Assembly (NCBI GenBank): GCA_015501585.1
Contig: JADNRY010000183.1
Location: forward strand, 1 to 64,000
Source of the DNA: Rhodocollybia butyracea
Lineage: Eukaryota > Basidiomycota > Agaricomycetes > Agaricales > Omphalotaceae
Length of the DNA: 64,000 bases
Reading direction: 5' to 3'
The position numbers and the translations under genes are program-made. Numbering within the stretch: position 1 is the first letter of the stretch; every line of letters begins with the position of its first letter. Shown in pieces: positions 1 to 11,025 of the stretch. Under the pieces are notes generated by a model that saw nothing but the letters and a program-made list of their open reading frames with translations, did no database searches and was not told the origin of the DNA.

Positions 1-3000
1 CCTTCTTCGCAATGGTATAATATCATTCCGCGTTTAGGTGCTCCTACTACTGCCCTACCGACCGTCACACTTACTCAGCACAACTCGATGACTACTCGAG
101 CTTCCAAGCTCCACGCTGAAGATGTAGAGACGTTCAAGTCTTCGTCTTCTGGCGGCTCATCAGCCTCAGAGGCTTCGTTCTTGTCGAAAATCATACAGTC
201 GGGTACGCTTTCGGACAGACTGAGTGCTCTTACTCTGTTAGTCCAGAGTAGTCCCGTTCATAACGTCAAGGCGTTGGAGACACTCAAGGGAATGTCTGAG
301 CGGGGAAAAGGTCAAGGAGGTCGAGAGGAAAGTCTCAAGGCTCTTCGATGTGTTGTAGATTGGTGGGTCGGCGGAGGTGCACCTGAACGTAAATTGAAGT
401 GAGTACACTCGGTAAATCGAAAAAGATCCTTCCTCTCAGTTTTTCACATCAGGTATTTTCGTGACCAGCCTTTGCTCCATCCCGACGTCACCGACCAGCA
501 CCTTGTAGTGTGGTATTTCGAAGATTGGCTCAAGAAATACTTCTTCTCTATACTTCAAATACTTGAGAATCTCTCCCTCGATCCGTTACCCTACGTGCGA
601 ACCCAAACACTGAATCTCATTTCCACCTTGCTGCGGGAAAAGCCCGAGCAGGAGCAAAACTTGCTTCGGTTGCTCGTTAATAAACTCGTGTGTCCTGCCA
701 ATCATAACTACACCGTTTTTTCTGAGCTTACCTTCTATTGCAGGGTGACACAGATAAAGCGATATGCTCTCGGGCCTCGTATCAGATACTTCAACTTCTA
801 CAGCCTCACGCGCCTATGAAAGGCGTAGTGGTTCGCGAGATAACCTCTCTCGTCCTTCGGCCCGCTGCTCCCACCGCAGCTGCCACCGTAGCAGCAGCAG
901 CCGCATTCGCATCTCAGGTTCCCTCGCACATCTCTAGCCGCAAGATCCGTTTCGCCGATGACGACACACCCACCCCCGCTTCCGCGTCTTCCTCTTCAGC
1001 TGCAAAGGGAAAGGGCAAAGGCAAAGCTTCTGCTGAGGAGAAAAAGCCAGTCAACACACATGCGCGGTATTATGCCACGATAACGTTCAACCAGATCGTT
1101 CTGACGCCACCTGACCGCGAAGTGGCGTTGAAACTGATTGAAGTATACTTTGAGATGTTTAAGGAGCTGTTGGGGGAAGGGAAGATTACCGGCGAAGAGG
1201 ATGATGCTGCCGGTGGCGAAGAACCAACGGCTGAAGTTAAAATGGACAAGAGCGGGCGCGTTTTTGAAGGGAAAGCCGGTAAAGGAAAAGGCAAGGGTAA
1301 AAATAAAGAAGTCAAGGGTGCAGCTGGGTTTGGGGAGGTGGAAGATGAAAACTCGAAATTGATTTCTGCAATCCTGACTGGCGTCAATCGAGCACTGCCG
1401 TTCGCGAAAATCGATGCAAACGATGTCGTGTAAGTCACAAACTTGCAAGTTTTCTTGATTAAATGTAAAAAAAAACTGACTACCGCCTCAACGCCTTTTA
1501 GGCTCCTCAAACACATCGATACTCTCTTCTTCATCACCCACAAATCCACATTCAACATATCCCTCCAGGCGCTGTTATTGATCCAGCATATCTCTGCGTC
1601 TCTCTCTGCTTCTCCCTCGGGCTCATCGACATCCAAATCGATCGTGGACCGCTACTTCCGCACGCTTTACGCGTCGTTACACGACGGCCGACTGGCGACA
1701 TCCTCCAAGCAGGCGATGTATTTGAACCTTTTGTTCAAGTCTATCAAAGCTGACGCAGGGATGCTTGATAACGAGAGGATCAAGGCGCTTGTTAAAAGAT
1801 TCGTACAGGTTCTTGTTAGTGGCGGGAACGGTGCGACTGAGTTTATTGCTGGGGGGCTGTATTTACTCGGAGAGGTATGTAGGGTTACATCCTTACGTTG
1901 GGCAACTGGTGTTGTGTTAAGCTTACGATTTTTTTTTTTTTTTACGTTTTGGAACAGCTGTTCAGCTCTATACCTGGCTTGAGGAGCATGGTCAGTCAAC
2001 CTGCGAAGGAGGATGGGGAGCCGTATGACGCTCGTAAGCGGGACCCACAGCATGCTCATGCGTCGTCGTCACCATTATGGGAGCTTGTACGTCTATTTTT
2101 CATTTTTTCATTCTCCCTTATCCTCTTGTTCTTTCTAACCTATCTCTCTTTAAACCCATCTCCTAACCCATCTCTCTTCATCTTTCATCAGACACCGCTC
2201 CTGCACCACTACCACCCAGCCATCTCTCTGCACGCGCGCCAGCTCCTCACCTCCCAGCCCTAACCGCCAACGCCGATCTCTCCCTCAACACCCTCTCCCA
2301 CTTCCTCGATCGCTTCGTGTACAAAAACGCGAAAGAAGGTATCGGGTGATGCTGGTGCTGGTGCTGCTGGTGTGAAAGGAAAAGGCAAGGGCGCGAGCGC
2401 GATGCAGCCGGCTGCGAGTGGCGTCGAGGGCGTGAAGTTGGTGAAGGGGGATGCGACGGGGGTGGGGAGTTGATGATGAATGAGGAAAAGTTTTTGAAGA
2501 GGAGGGTGGAGGACGTTCCGGTTGATCAGGTTTGTTTATTTATTTATTTTGTTTGTTTGTCTATTTTATTTTCTTTTTGGTTTTTGGATTCCTCGATTCG
2601 AAAATATTTGGTAACTAACATTGGGTGTTTTTTTTTTTGTGTGTGCCAGTTATTTTTCCACAAATTCTTCACGAGGAAGAATGAACGTATGAAAATGAAG
2701 AGCGCGGATGAACAACTATCGGACGAGGAAGTGTCTGAAGAAGAAGATGGTGAAGGAGAGGGAGAGGATGGAGGCTCGAGTGATGGAGGGGAAGAGATGG
2801 ATTTAACGGGAGATGAAGCCGAGGCTGAGAAAGACGTGGGTGGAGCGGTAGATGAAGCGGATGAAGATGAAGATGGGAGTGACTTGGACGAGGAGGAGGT
2901 GTGGAAGGTATGTCTCAATGCTCTAATGGACCACATCCTTCATACAGATGTCTAACTTTTTACGTGTTCTTTTTGCGTGTTCTCCTTCATAGGCCATGCA

Positions 3001-3441
3001 AGCGAGTATGCCCAAAGCACGCGGAGACGACGACGATCTTATGGAAGCCTCCGACGTTGACATCGACGATGATTCGGACGACCTCGGTGACGATATACTC
3101 AATGATGAAGACGACGACGCGGACTTTCAGATGATGGGCTTTCGCTGGCCGAAGGGTCTGATAACGAAGACCTCATCTCCTTTAATGGTGACGTTCCTGA
3201 TGGTCTCATCGAGTATGACGGTTCGGATTATGATACAGATGCAGATGCGGAGGGAGGGGGAGGGGGAGAGGAGGAGGAGGAGTGGGGCGGAATTGATAAC
3301 GGTGGTGATGCGAAGAGCAAGAAAAGGAAGAGGATTGATGAGGATAAGAAGAGGAGGAAAAAGCTCAAGTCGCTGCCGACGTTTGCGAGCTATGAGGACT
3401 ATGCGAAGTTGATTGAGGAGGGTCCGGAGGATGATATATGA
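1..3441 (+). CDS. MAK21: Ribosome biogenesis protein MAK21/NOC1 (CBF/Mak21 family), 5' end outside window
   Basis: Nucleolar protein of the NOC1-NOC2 complex that moves 60S pre-ribosomes through early maturation. The reading frame is already open at base 1 (WYNIIPRL...), so the N-terminus lies upstream. Exons by splice signals: 1-398, 453-687, 744-1429, 1502-1874, 1958-2086, 2192-2529, 2650-2907, 2993-3441. Family hallmarks are KYFRDQPLLHPD, the CBF core SRASYQILQLLQ, MYLNLLFKSIK, FLDRFVYKNAK and DVPVDQ/LFFHKFFTRK, then an acidic tail and a basic C-terminus (KKRKR, RRKKLK). The frame changes near 2260, 2336, 2470 and 3138. Each could be a single-base slip (for example a short C or G run), and protein sense resumes immediately after each. 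Because MAK21 is essential in yeast, I infer assembly indels rather than a pseudogene. Confidence 0.93.
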
Positions 3442-3557
3442 GACCGTACGAACAATTACTAGTCAATGTCCTAATACACATACCGTCTACGTCGCATGCC
3501 TCACTTTTTGCATGATTTCGAGTATTCTGAGTACTTTCATCGACAATCGTTTATCGT

Positions 3558-4957
3558 TTATGGTTCTGGTATGTTTATTGCAGACATAGGACAAGAAGTA
3601 ACTAACACGACACCCCTTTCCAAAAACCCACCCAGGATCTTCCCAACGCTCTCTATCACCGTCGCACGCGGAAAATAACCCATTACTTCGAAATTCAATT
3701 CTTGGACATTTGCTAGTGGGAGTTGCTGCAACCCGATATCGAGGTCAGATTCGGTTAAGCCGTCGTTGGGAAGGTTTTGGGTTTTTAGCGAGAATATGAT
3801 GTTTTCGAGGTATGGGATGGAGAGGGAGCGGATACTGAGGATTTGGGTGGGGTGAAGCGCGTGTTGGAGGAAGAGAACGAGGTAGGGGTCAGGGCGGATA
3901 TCGAGAGTGAGGGATTTGAGGGAAGGGTTTTTGGAGAGGTCGATGGAGTTGTGGAAGCGTTTGAATTGCGCGACTACATACACGTAAAACATAGGTTTTC
4001 TTTAGAAAAGGGGGGATGAAAACATGTAATGTGATAACGTACTTGCGATTTCGAAACTAGGTTTCCGGATCCTGATGTCGTTACTGGATGTATCCACGGA
4101 GAAGGCGAGGGTAAGATCGACGAGTGAAGATCCAGCGGACGCTAGGAGTTTTCCGACGATGTTGCACTCCTCTTCGAGCTGATAAAACGCATACGACGTC
4201 CAGTGGAATCGGCGGAGCGACGGCATGGGGTGAGGAAAGACAAAGCGGTGAGCGTTGCGGCATCTACGGTTGCGATCTCGATTGAATGCAGGTTTACTGG
4301 CAGTTGCAGGTTGGGATTCTTTTCGTGGTCCGGTATGAATGAGGATTGGAGGAGACTAACGTGGAGTGTTTCGAGCGTTGGGAAGGAGCATACCAGTTCG
4401 TGAAAGTGGTGGTAGTTGAGAAAGCTGACGTTGTGCAGAGCGAGGGAGGTGACAAGCTGAAATCCGTTGTGTAAGCTTGAGCGGGCGGCGTCGCTCAATG
4501 TCCACCAACCGACTTTCTCAAGCGTAAGCGTCTTCAGGTGGGTGAACACACTCTCGAGGATGAAATCTCGGGATTTGGAGTTGGATTTGGATTTGGTGAG
4601 GAAGCGTCGGGAAAACAAGGCATTGGCTGCGGTGTGGTCTAATGAGCTGCGTTTTAGTCCTATACGGATGTTCCCGACGTTGGAGATGGATAAAGCGCGG
4701 ATGAGGGTGAGTGTGGATAGTGGGTGCTCGCACAGGTTGGTGAATGTGCGGAGTTTCTGGTACTTGACTCGGGACTCGTCGAGAGAGAGGTGGAGGTGGT
4801 AGCGCGAACGGGGCGTCCAGAGTTTCGAGACGAGGGCGAAGTTGAGGGCGTCGGACATTGTGGTTGCGTTGGCATTGGATGTGAGAGCGATATCGAGAAT
4901 TTTCTCGTGTAGCTCGACTGGCAGATGGGAGAGTGAAGTGGTGGAAGACATGGTCAT
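3558..4957 (-). CDS. F-box protein with leucine-rich-repeat-like region
   Basis: Substrate-recognition type protein of SCF ubiquitin ligases; the target is unknown. The ATG at 4957 gives MTMSSTTSLSHLPVELHEKIL, in which LPVELHEKILDIAL is the F-box core, followed by LVSKLWTPRSR. The rest is rich in leucine-spaced segments (LKTLTLEKVGWWTL, VTSLALHNVSFL, LETLHVSLL) like the degenerate LRRs of agaric F-box proteins. Exon 1 is 4043-4957, the intron 3974-4042 (GTACGT...GTAG), exon 2 3558-3973. Near 4232 the frame shifts by one base inside a C4 run on the coding strand; one extra C restores ALSFLTPMPSLRRFHW. An ATG further upstream at 5017 is in frame, but the F-box normally sits near the N-terminus. 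Confidence 0.75.
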
Positions 4958-5268
4958 TGAAAATTTAGAAATTTGAGTCAAAGTTCTGAAATTTCGGTCC
5001 GGTCCCATAGCCATCATTTAGCGCGCGCTCATCGGTCATTTCTGGCTCCTAAGTTACAAGTAAGTATGCAAATTTAAGGTCGTTTACCTTTGGAGAGCAT
5101 AGTGCATAGTAATTCGTGGAGAAAAATAGGTTAATCTTTATTAGAAGAGAACGCGTTCGACTTGTCAACAAAATCTTGATTACATAGTTATGTCTCGCCG
5201 TAGCCTCTTCAGAAAGATATACAATGCTCTGACAAAACATCAAAAAATATTGGGTGCTCGAGGATGAT

Positions 5269-5364
5269 AGGTCCAACCAGGACTCGAACCTGGGTCACGG
5301 GAAGCACATAGTTAGGACCAACGCTTATCAGAATCCCGTGTGATAACCTCTACACTATTGGACC
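5269..5364 (-). tRNA. tRNA-Gln (anticodon CTG), intron-containing
   Basis: Read on the minus strand, a 7-bp acceptor stem (GGTCCAA/TTGGACC), a D arm, the loop TTCTGA and the T arm GGTTCGAGTCC fold correctly. An intron of about 24 nt interrupts the anticodon loop after position 37; removing it gives the stem CACGGGA/TCCCGTG. The T-arm box B is intact. It is the downstream member of a tandem pair with the copy at 5481-5574. Confidence 0.93.
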
Positions 5365-5480
5365 ATGACCATACTGGCGGTAACCTCCTTTACATCGAGC
5401 CCTGAACCCCAGTCAAAACCTATTGCTTGATCAAAATATACAATGCTCGAGCAAAAGATTGTACTCGTATCGTCGACACA

Positions 5481-5574
5481 AGGTCCAACCAGGACTCGAA
5501 CCTGGGTCACGGGAAAAGGCAATCCTTTTCAGTCTTATCAGAATCCCGTGTGATAACCTCTACACTATTGGACC
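5481..5574 (-). tRNA. tRNA-Gln (anticodon CTG), second copy
   Basis: The mature part is identical to the copy at 5269-5364, but the intron is different (about 22 nt, A/G-rich instead of TGGTCC-containing). The 5' flank (GGTAACCTCCTTTAC...) is shared with the other copy, so the unit was duplicated with flank and only intron and spacer have diverged. Confidence 0.93.
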
Positions 5575-6435
5575 ATGGCTATATGAACGGTAACCTCCTT
5601 TACGTCGAACGTTGAACAGGCGTCCGATAATAAGCTGGCGCAAGGAACCTGTGAGTGCTCCTGTCTCTGGAGTCGTAGGGAGGGGGGCTTTAAATTCCAA
5701 TTTCATTAAGGGTACCGGTGAAGAGGTACATTTACGGTATAAGGGTCGGTTCGGGGTTGTAACTTGAGCTGTGGGGGGGTTGAACAACTTGAGGGCAAAG
5801 TTAGCAGTAACGAGCTTGAATGGGACACTTGATGTAACATGTTTGTAACAGTACTGGCCATAAAGTCTGCGTGAGGATTGTTGAGACGTGAAACGTTTGG
5901 TCCTCACTCTTGTAACCATTTTTCCATCTCATTCTCGTGTCGGGCGTTGAATGATGTTACGAGTCCTGAATGTAATGAAGGCTTGTCCTTATGGCCGGTT
6001 TCGCGTGGGAATTTTGTCCCGATTAGGGTTGATCTTGTCCAAATTTGGCAGAATCGTTTCCCCATATTTAGAAATGTCAAAGCGCTTGACATGTGACCTT
6101 CTGATGGCTCACTACTTCACTCAAACCTGGTACCCGAAACATCCCGCATCTGATACCTTTTACTCTTGAACAGTGAACTTCTTGCATCAAACGCCGCTGT
6201 GGTCACACCTCTAATGCGCAGATTATCGGTGCAGCACATTCTTTTCGCCACACGGCGTTTATCCTTCTTAATAATGCTTCCAAATTTGTAGCCCCCGCTT
6301 TTTATTTCCTCGGTTTTTTACTTTTTGTCGGCGGTCGCTGCAGTGCACGCGGCGGCTCCTTCTATGTATTTAATACTTTCGCCCACAGCTCTGATTTGTA
6401 GCGCCCTTTCTGCCTTCTGTTACCTTGCAGCAAAA
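5575..6435. other. Intergenic stretch, no gene seen
   Basis: No open frame here has splice logic or recognisable protein sense on either strand. It holds the tRNA-Gln 5' flank and, at its right end, the leader of the F-box gene at 6436, which is pyrimidine-rich. Confidence 0.5.
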
Positions 6436-7466
6436 ATGCCAACTATCACTTCTTGTGAGTGTATTCCATTATCTTTCTCATTCATCACTCATTTCTTGTT
6501 GTGCAGTGCCTATCGAGATCACCACCAAAATTTTGCGAATATACGTCTCCTTCTACATAAATCCCTTGTTTGATATCACTCGCGTTCCCATATATGACAG
6601 TAGTCTTCTTGAACTTCAACGCCTTACCCGCCGAAAAGACCTCCTCGCAATCCTCACCACGTGCCGCTTGTTTGCTGCTGTGCTACCTGCCTTGATATTC
6701 CGCCGCGTCAATATCTTTTCAACAAGAGCAGTTGCTTCGTTTCATCGCACCGTTCATTCGCGCTCGCTTATCACGGGTCATTTCGCGGAAGCCTTAACTT
6801 ACGTCGAGTTTTCTTTCTCGTTTAGCCGAGCCTTCCCTCTTGGATCAGTTACCACTGGCAATTACATGGGTGAAATTCTTCAGCGGGCCCCTAACGTTCG
6901 ATGCGTGGCATTCTCCTTTGATCCTGTTTGTCCACTCTTCATATCCCGACTCCTCACCTTCGTCCGAAACCAACTTCCTTCACATGTTTCGGCAATTCTC
7001 TTGCGCATGGAAATCACAAACCATCCTCTTCCCCCTGCCACTGTATTCAATCGGGTTATTTGGTCTGATCGCACCTGGCCAGCATTTTTTGCTTCGATTC
7101 CTCATGTATCTGAGGTTACTGTGATTACTATGCAATTTCTCGTCTGGCCACCCTTTCCATGCGTTGAAACTGCAATGAAAGAATGCTTGGCTTGCGAATG
7201 CGAGTCCTGCTCTCCAGCGCTTGCAACTTCATTATGGTCACCATGCCCTCCGACATCTCGCCTTCTTTACTTATGTTATGAATGTCCAGGCTGGTTTGAT
7301 CGAACCTCCTGATGTCCTCGCACACATTTCCTGTGGTTATAATTGTTCGGAATGGATGCGCTGCACTACTGGCTTTATTAGGGATCGCGCTGTTTTTCCT
7401 GCTGCTGTTTCTTCTCCGCAGTATGCTCGTCTGTTCATTTTTGGGAAATCTTTGCCGTTCTGTTAG
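6436..7466 (+). CDS. F-box-like protein
   Basis: The short first exon 6436-6454 (MPTITS) joins exon 2 at 6507 across a 52-nt intron (GTGAGT...GTGCAG) and yields LPIEITTKILRIYV, an F-box start, then a leucine-rich body (RKDLLAILTTCRLFAAVLPALIFRRVNIF). Near 7180 the frame must move by one base: after ETAMK the natural continuation is NAWLANASPALQRLQLHYG, which runs to a stop at 7466, whereas the unshifted frame turns Cys/Ser-rich and stops at 7312. No known substrate. The upstream in-frame extension before 6436 is intron and leader. Confidence 0.6.
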
Positions 7467-7682
7467 TTTTATCGAACTACTATACTGCGATTTATTTGCT
7501 ATCATTTTTCTCGTTTCTCAATTTTTTTGGTCGCTGTAATTCCATCTTGATGTAACCAGTCATTCATGTGATTAGTATCTCGTTGCTGCTTTCATCTCCA
7601 TGCAGATAAATTGCAATATAAATTTGCTGGTGCGCAAGCCGCACTGCATTTTCTTGTCTACTCGAGGGCCAAATACTGGCTT

Positions 7683-8902
7683 CTACGCGCTGCCACTGCT
7701 GCCTTCTTCATTCACATCCAAAGACATCTGCTTGAGTCTTTTCCTGGTCACTTCCACCTCCTCTTCATCAAAAGCTGCTCGTTTCCTCAGTTGGTTTACT
7801 TTTCTTCCACCACTCGAACCAAGCAATGCTTTCGTTTTGATCCAAGCCTGCAGTTACGCAGTGTGTTAGTTCTTCTTTATCTTCTTTTAGTGTTTTAGCA
7901 CTCACCTGTGTGTGCTTACCCTCTAGAAGTGTTACTGACCTCAATAACAGTTTCGCTACCCCATTCGTTGGATTACTGGCACCTCGTCCTTCGATTGCAA
8001 TGACAGCGAATGCAATATCTACGACGTCACCTATGTGCAATTGATGCGGCGCAATACTTTCTGTTCTGTGCATATTGGTGAGTGTGCAGCTCTTTCGTGC
8101 GGCGGCCTACATCACTTACTTTTTCTTTTCTTTACCGTTCACCTCAACGCCGAAGTTTACAACATTCTCGTCTCCGTGTACATAGCCCACCCCACTTGCC
8201 TTCACATCTCGCATGAAGTTGTTCGAATCTATCGTCTCGTCAATTACTGCCCATTCCATGTTAGGTGCTTCGTTTTTGGGTGTGAACACGCGGCTGCTGA
8301 ATTCCAGGCCACTATATCTTCCTAGATCTTTGATTTCAATTGGTTTAAGTCCTTGAACATGTCTTGCGAGTATCGCGTAGACATCCATCACAGCATCTAC
8401 GTCCTTATCAAATCCCTCACTGCCTAGGCCACTCACTACAATGGATTGCTTCAAGTGCCTAAGCTTTTTAGCGCTTCTGTGGGTTCTCTTTCAGTGCGAA
8501 GCACTTGGTCTGCACGATTTGGCAGTCACTTACTTGTCTCCTCTAACTGGTGCCAGTTTTTTGTCCTCGATCACACCTTGAATGTGAAACATTACTTCTT
8601 CACTGAGTTCCCCTGTTTGCCGCCAGGTTACCCTCCAGCAATCTGGTTCACTGTATTTTTTCACATCAACCATATTTTGCAATGCACCACTCTGCTGAAT
8701 ATTCAGTGCTCGCTCTATGTGTGTCTGATTTTTTTGCTCTACCTCGGTCAATTGTCTTGTTTGTGTGTGAAATGGTCTGTCTTTTTCTCTGCTTGTTCGG
8801 ATAGTGCTAAGTGTTTCTTCTGCGTGCTTGTGAGTTGCTTTACTTTGGACTAGTCACTGATTTTAACTCACTAGCTTCGTTTGCACCGTAGTGTTCGTCC
8901 AT
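7683..8902 (-). CDS. Unknown agaric protein family, four or more exons
   Basis: Not assigned to a function. Exons with good splice sites: 8534-about 8848 (or to an ATG at 8902), 8120-8458, 7906-8065, 7683-7847, in phase throughout. Visible blocks are DCWRVTWRQTGELSEEVMF, HLKQSIVVSGLGSEGFDKD, GLKPIEIKDLGRYSGLEF, YVHGDENVVNFG, HIGDVVDIAFAVIAIEGRG, and a basic/acidic C-terminus ending RKRLKQMSLDVNEEGSSGSA. From memory this resembles a widespread hypothetical family in Agaricomycetes whose members often sit near transposons; that is recall, not a search. The first exon needs one extra base shift between the ATG at 8902 and the frame used from about 8845, so the start is uncertain. It converges with the F-box gene. 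Confidence 0.6.
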
Positions 8903-9004
8903 GTTGCGCTACTCTGATCTCGACTAAGTGCACTGCCTTATATTCTTGTAATTTGCTTGCCTTCTTGGGCAATTTAGTGGACCACATTTCTTTGTGACTT
9001 TTTG

Positions 9005-9345
9005 GTCCCTTTTAATCGCCTCCGAGGCGCTTTCCTCGATCGAGGGCTACTGGTGCTCTTGCTCTCTGGTAATCATTTGTGGAGCTGGTCTTCTAATTTG
9101 ACAGCTTCGCGCTCTCCAATCCCTCACAGTTATTTCTGCCTTTCCGAGGGGCTTTTCATGCTCTGTACTCAGAAACTCATTTGTGGATCCCTTCTTCTAT
9201 TTTGACAGCTTCGTACCTGTAATTCTTCGCAGTTTTTTTTTTCTGCCCCATTTACTTGCCTCCGAGGTATTTTCCACTTGAGAGTTACTGGTGCTCTGCC
9301 ACGCTCTCATGGATCTCACATTATAATTTGACAACTGTGTGTGGC
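9005..9345. repeat. Imperfect ~120-bp tandem repeat, three copies
   Basis: The landmarks CCTCCGAGG / CCTTTCCGAGG / CCTCCGAGG recur about every 121 bases, each followed by ATTTGTGGA or a variant and TTTGACAGCTTCG or TTTGACAACTG. The copies are diverged by substitutions and small indels. It lies just upstream of the minus-strand gene at 7683-8902 and next to the solo LTR. Confidence 0.55.
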
Positions 9346-9780
9346 CCACACGGGTTTTTTTTTTGCTTTTTTTTTTTGCACAACGCGGGTTTGTTGCTGG
9401 CAGTCGGTCGTCACCGCAGGCTATCTTGACAGCTATACGCCATCTGCTGGTGTCTTGGCTTCTTGGTTGCCCGCGCTCACATTTACATACCAACCATTAC
9501 TCTAACTATTACTGCTTCTTCGAGCTCTCCTCGGATTTTCTCTAATTCATATCTCTCGGTTTTTAGGTGGCCTACTCCGACTCCGACTGTTATGACCCGG
9601 ATCTAAATCCTATACACCCAATCTTTTTTCTTCTGTAACCAACTATGAACACTATCATTAATACTTCTACTTAACATTTTACATTCATTAGTTATTCAAC
9701 ACCATTTGGGTTAATGCTGCACACATTCTTCCAGAACACCAGAATGATCTTTAACAGTCACTGCACAGTCTGCACAGTCA

Positions 9781-9894
9781 TGACATCATTCTAGCTCCAC
9801 AACTATGATGTCATCTTGCTACTCCACAATCATGATGTCATTCCATTGCTCCGCAGTTATGATATCACATCACTGCTCCACAGCTATGACATCA
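9781..9894 (+). promoter_or_regulatory. Five TGA(N2)TCA palindromes at 25-27-bp spacing
   Basis: TGACATCA, TGATGTCA, TGATGTCA, TGATATCA and TGACATCA begin at 9781, 9806, 9833, 9860 and 9887. Between them lie variants of CTCCACAG. The shape is that of bZIP (ATF/CREB-like) sites in an LTR enhancer; binding is inferred. Confidence 0.55.
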
Positions 9895-9916
9895 TTGCAT
9901 AGCCTCTTTACATCAA

Positions 9917-10051
9917 TGACTCAATATCAGTCATTGCACAGCCAGATATCTGAGTCAACTACGGTTCCGCATACATGACTCAATATTAGTCATTGCACAG
10001 CAGTACATAGTCAGACTGACTCATCCGCAGTATTTCCGCAGTTATGACTCA
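9917..10051 (+). promoter_or_regulatory. Five perfect TGACTCA/TGAGTCA (Gcn4/AP-1-type) sites
   Basis: Exact heptamers start at 9917, 9951 (reverse form), 9976, 10017 and 10045. They lie 50-190 bases upstream of the TATA box, as expected of a stress- or starvation-responsive LTR promoter. TGACTCA is the known consensus of Gcn4-class bZIP factors. Confidence 0.6.
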
Positions 10052-10098
10052 AATCTAGTCATTCCGCAGCATTTCCTAACTAGTACACATTGCACAGT

Positions 10099-10106
10099 AT
10101 ATAAGT
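10099..10106 (+). promoter_or_regulatory. TATA box of the solo LTR
   Basis: TATATAAG sits between the enhancer-like sites and the hairpin array. A start about 25-35 bases downstream would place all eight hairpins in the transcribed leader. Confidence 0.55.
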
Positions 10107-10201
10107 AGTCTAGATTTACCAATGTACGTTAGACGTATTATTTTTCTTAAATCCAAACCCCCACTTGTTTGCTGTTATCACTTGTGTGAATCACCAGACC
10201 A

Positions 10202-10522
10202 ACTCATTGTATCTTGTTGAGCTATCTCCAAGCTACAATACACATTTATACATCTTGTTGAGCTAACTCCAAGTTGTATCCACTAATATTCACCTGTTGA
10301 GCTATCTCCTAGTGAATACTTCTTCAATTGCCACTTGTTGAGCTATCTCTGAGTTGCAACTTCCTATTACTTGTTGAGCTATCTCCGAGTATTAGACATC
10401 ACACTCACTACTACTTGTTGAGCTATCTCCGAGTATTAGTTCTGATTCATATTACTGCTTGTCGAGCCATCTCCGAGGGTAATCTTATTATTATTTGTTG
10501 AGCTATCTCCAAATAATAACTT
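10202..10522 (+). repeat. Array of eight hairpins with conserved loop and covarying stems
   Basis: Eight near-copies of the 12-base core TTGAGCTATCTC occur at roughly 30-70-base intervals. Each is flanked by 9-11 bases that differ between units yet pair within the unit: TTGTATCTTG/CAAGCTACAA, ATACATCTTG/CAAGTTGTAT, TATTCACCTG/CTAGTGAATA, TTATTATTTG/CAAATAATAA and so on; unit 7 has a bulge. The core can fold further as GAG-CTAT-CTC with a two-base TT bulge below it. The last unit pairs perfectly over ten bases. Stem changes are compensated on both sides, which is what selection on RNA structure looks like. The function is unknown. Confidence 0.85.
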
Positions 10523-11025
10523 CTGTGAGTTTCATATTACAAACTAGTTACTAATTTTACTTGAGCCTAGTTGTTTGAGTATATATTTTTTGCCTAGCGT
10601 TTCATCAAACGGAAAGGCTTGCTCTATAATCTCCATTAATTTCTCTTATCATTGTTACCACCGAGTTACGTACTGTGAAGGTTTGGACGAGACTATTGAT
10701 CGAGTCATAACACCGACTCTACTTATATATCAGGTTGCGTTCTTTGACTTCCCTATCTACTCGCAACACTTGCCTTACCAGCTAACTACGTTCTGCTCAG
10801 TAACCATAAATGTCTTCGTGAGTTATTGCCATTTTTTCTTTCTTTCTTTTTTTTTTTCGGCACTACATCCTTTTTCTTTCCCACTTTCAGTGATATCTGA
10901 AGATCCTCTAGGCGCTCTTTACCCAGCACCAGATATCCTCCTTCTTCCTTTCTGTATGTTTCTTCACCACCTTATTGCTTCTTTTAACTCGTTCTGACTC
11001 TCCTGATTCTTTGTTTTGAAAGTAA

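Larger units (their letters stand above)
9588..10712 (+). mobile_element. Solo LTR (1,125 bp) with 5-bp target-site duplication
   Basis: It starts TGTTATGAC and ends GTCATAACA, perfect 9-bp inverted ends with the TG...CA of LTRs. The five bases before it (CCGAC, 9583-9587) repeat directly after it (10713-10717). No coding domain is inside. It contains a site-rich left part, a TATA box at 10099, and a structured right part, which fits U3-R-U5 read on the plus strand. It interrupts a simple ACTCCGACTCCGACTCTACT context that may have been a short exon of the downstream gene. Confidence 0.88.

Noticed and set aside
996..1636. Long minus-strand frames opposite the MAK21 exon
   Set aside because: They mirror the plus-strand coding frame, have odd composition and no splice or motif support.
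8848..8870. 22-base intron in the first exon of the minus-strand unknown gene
   Set aside because: GTGAGT...CTAG would be too short for a fungal spliceosomal intron; an indel is more likely.
10202..10522. CRISPR array (regular core with differing flanks)
   Set aside because: The differing flanks pair with each other within every unit and spacing is irregular, so these are hairpins, not spacers.
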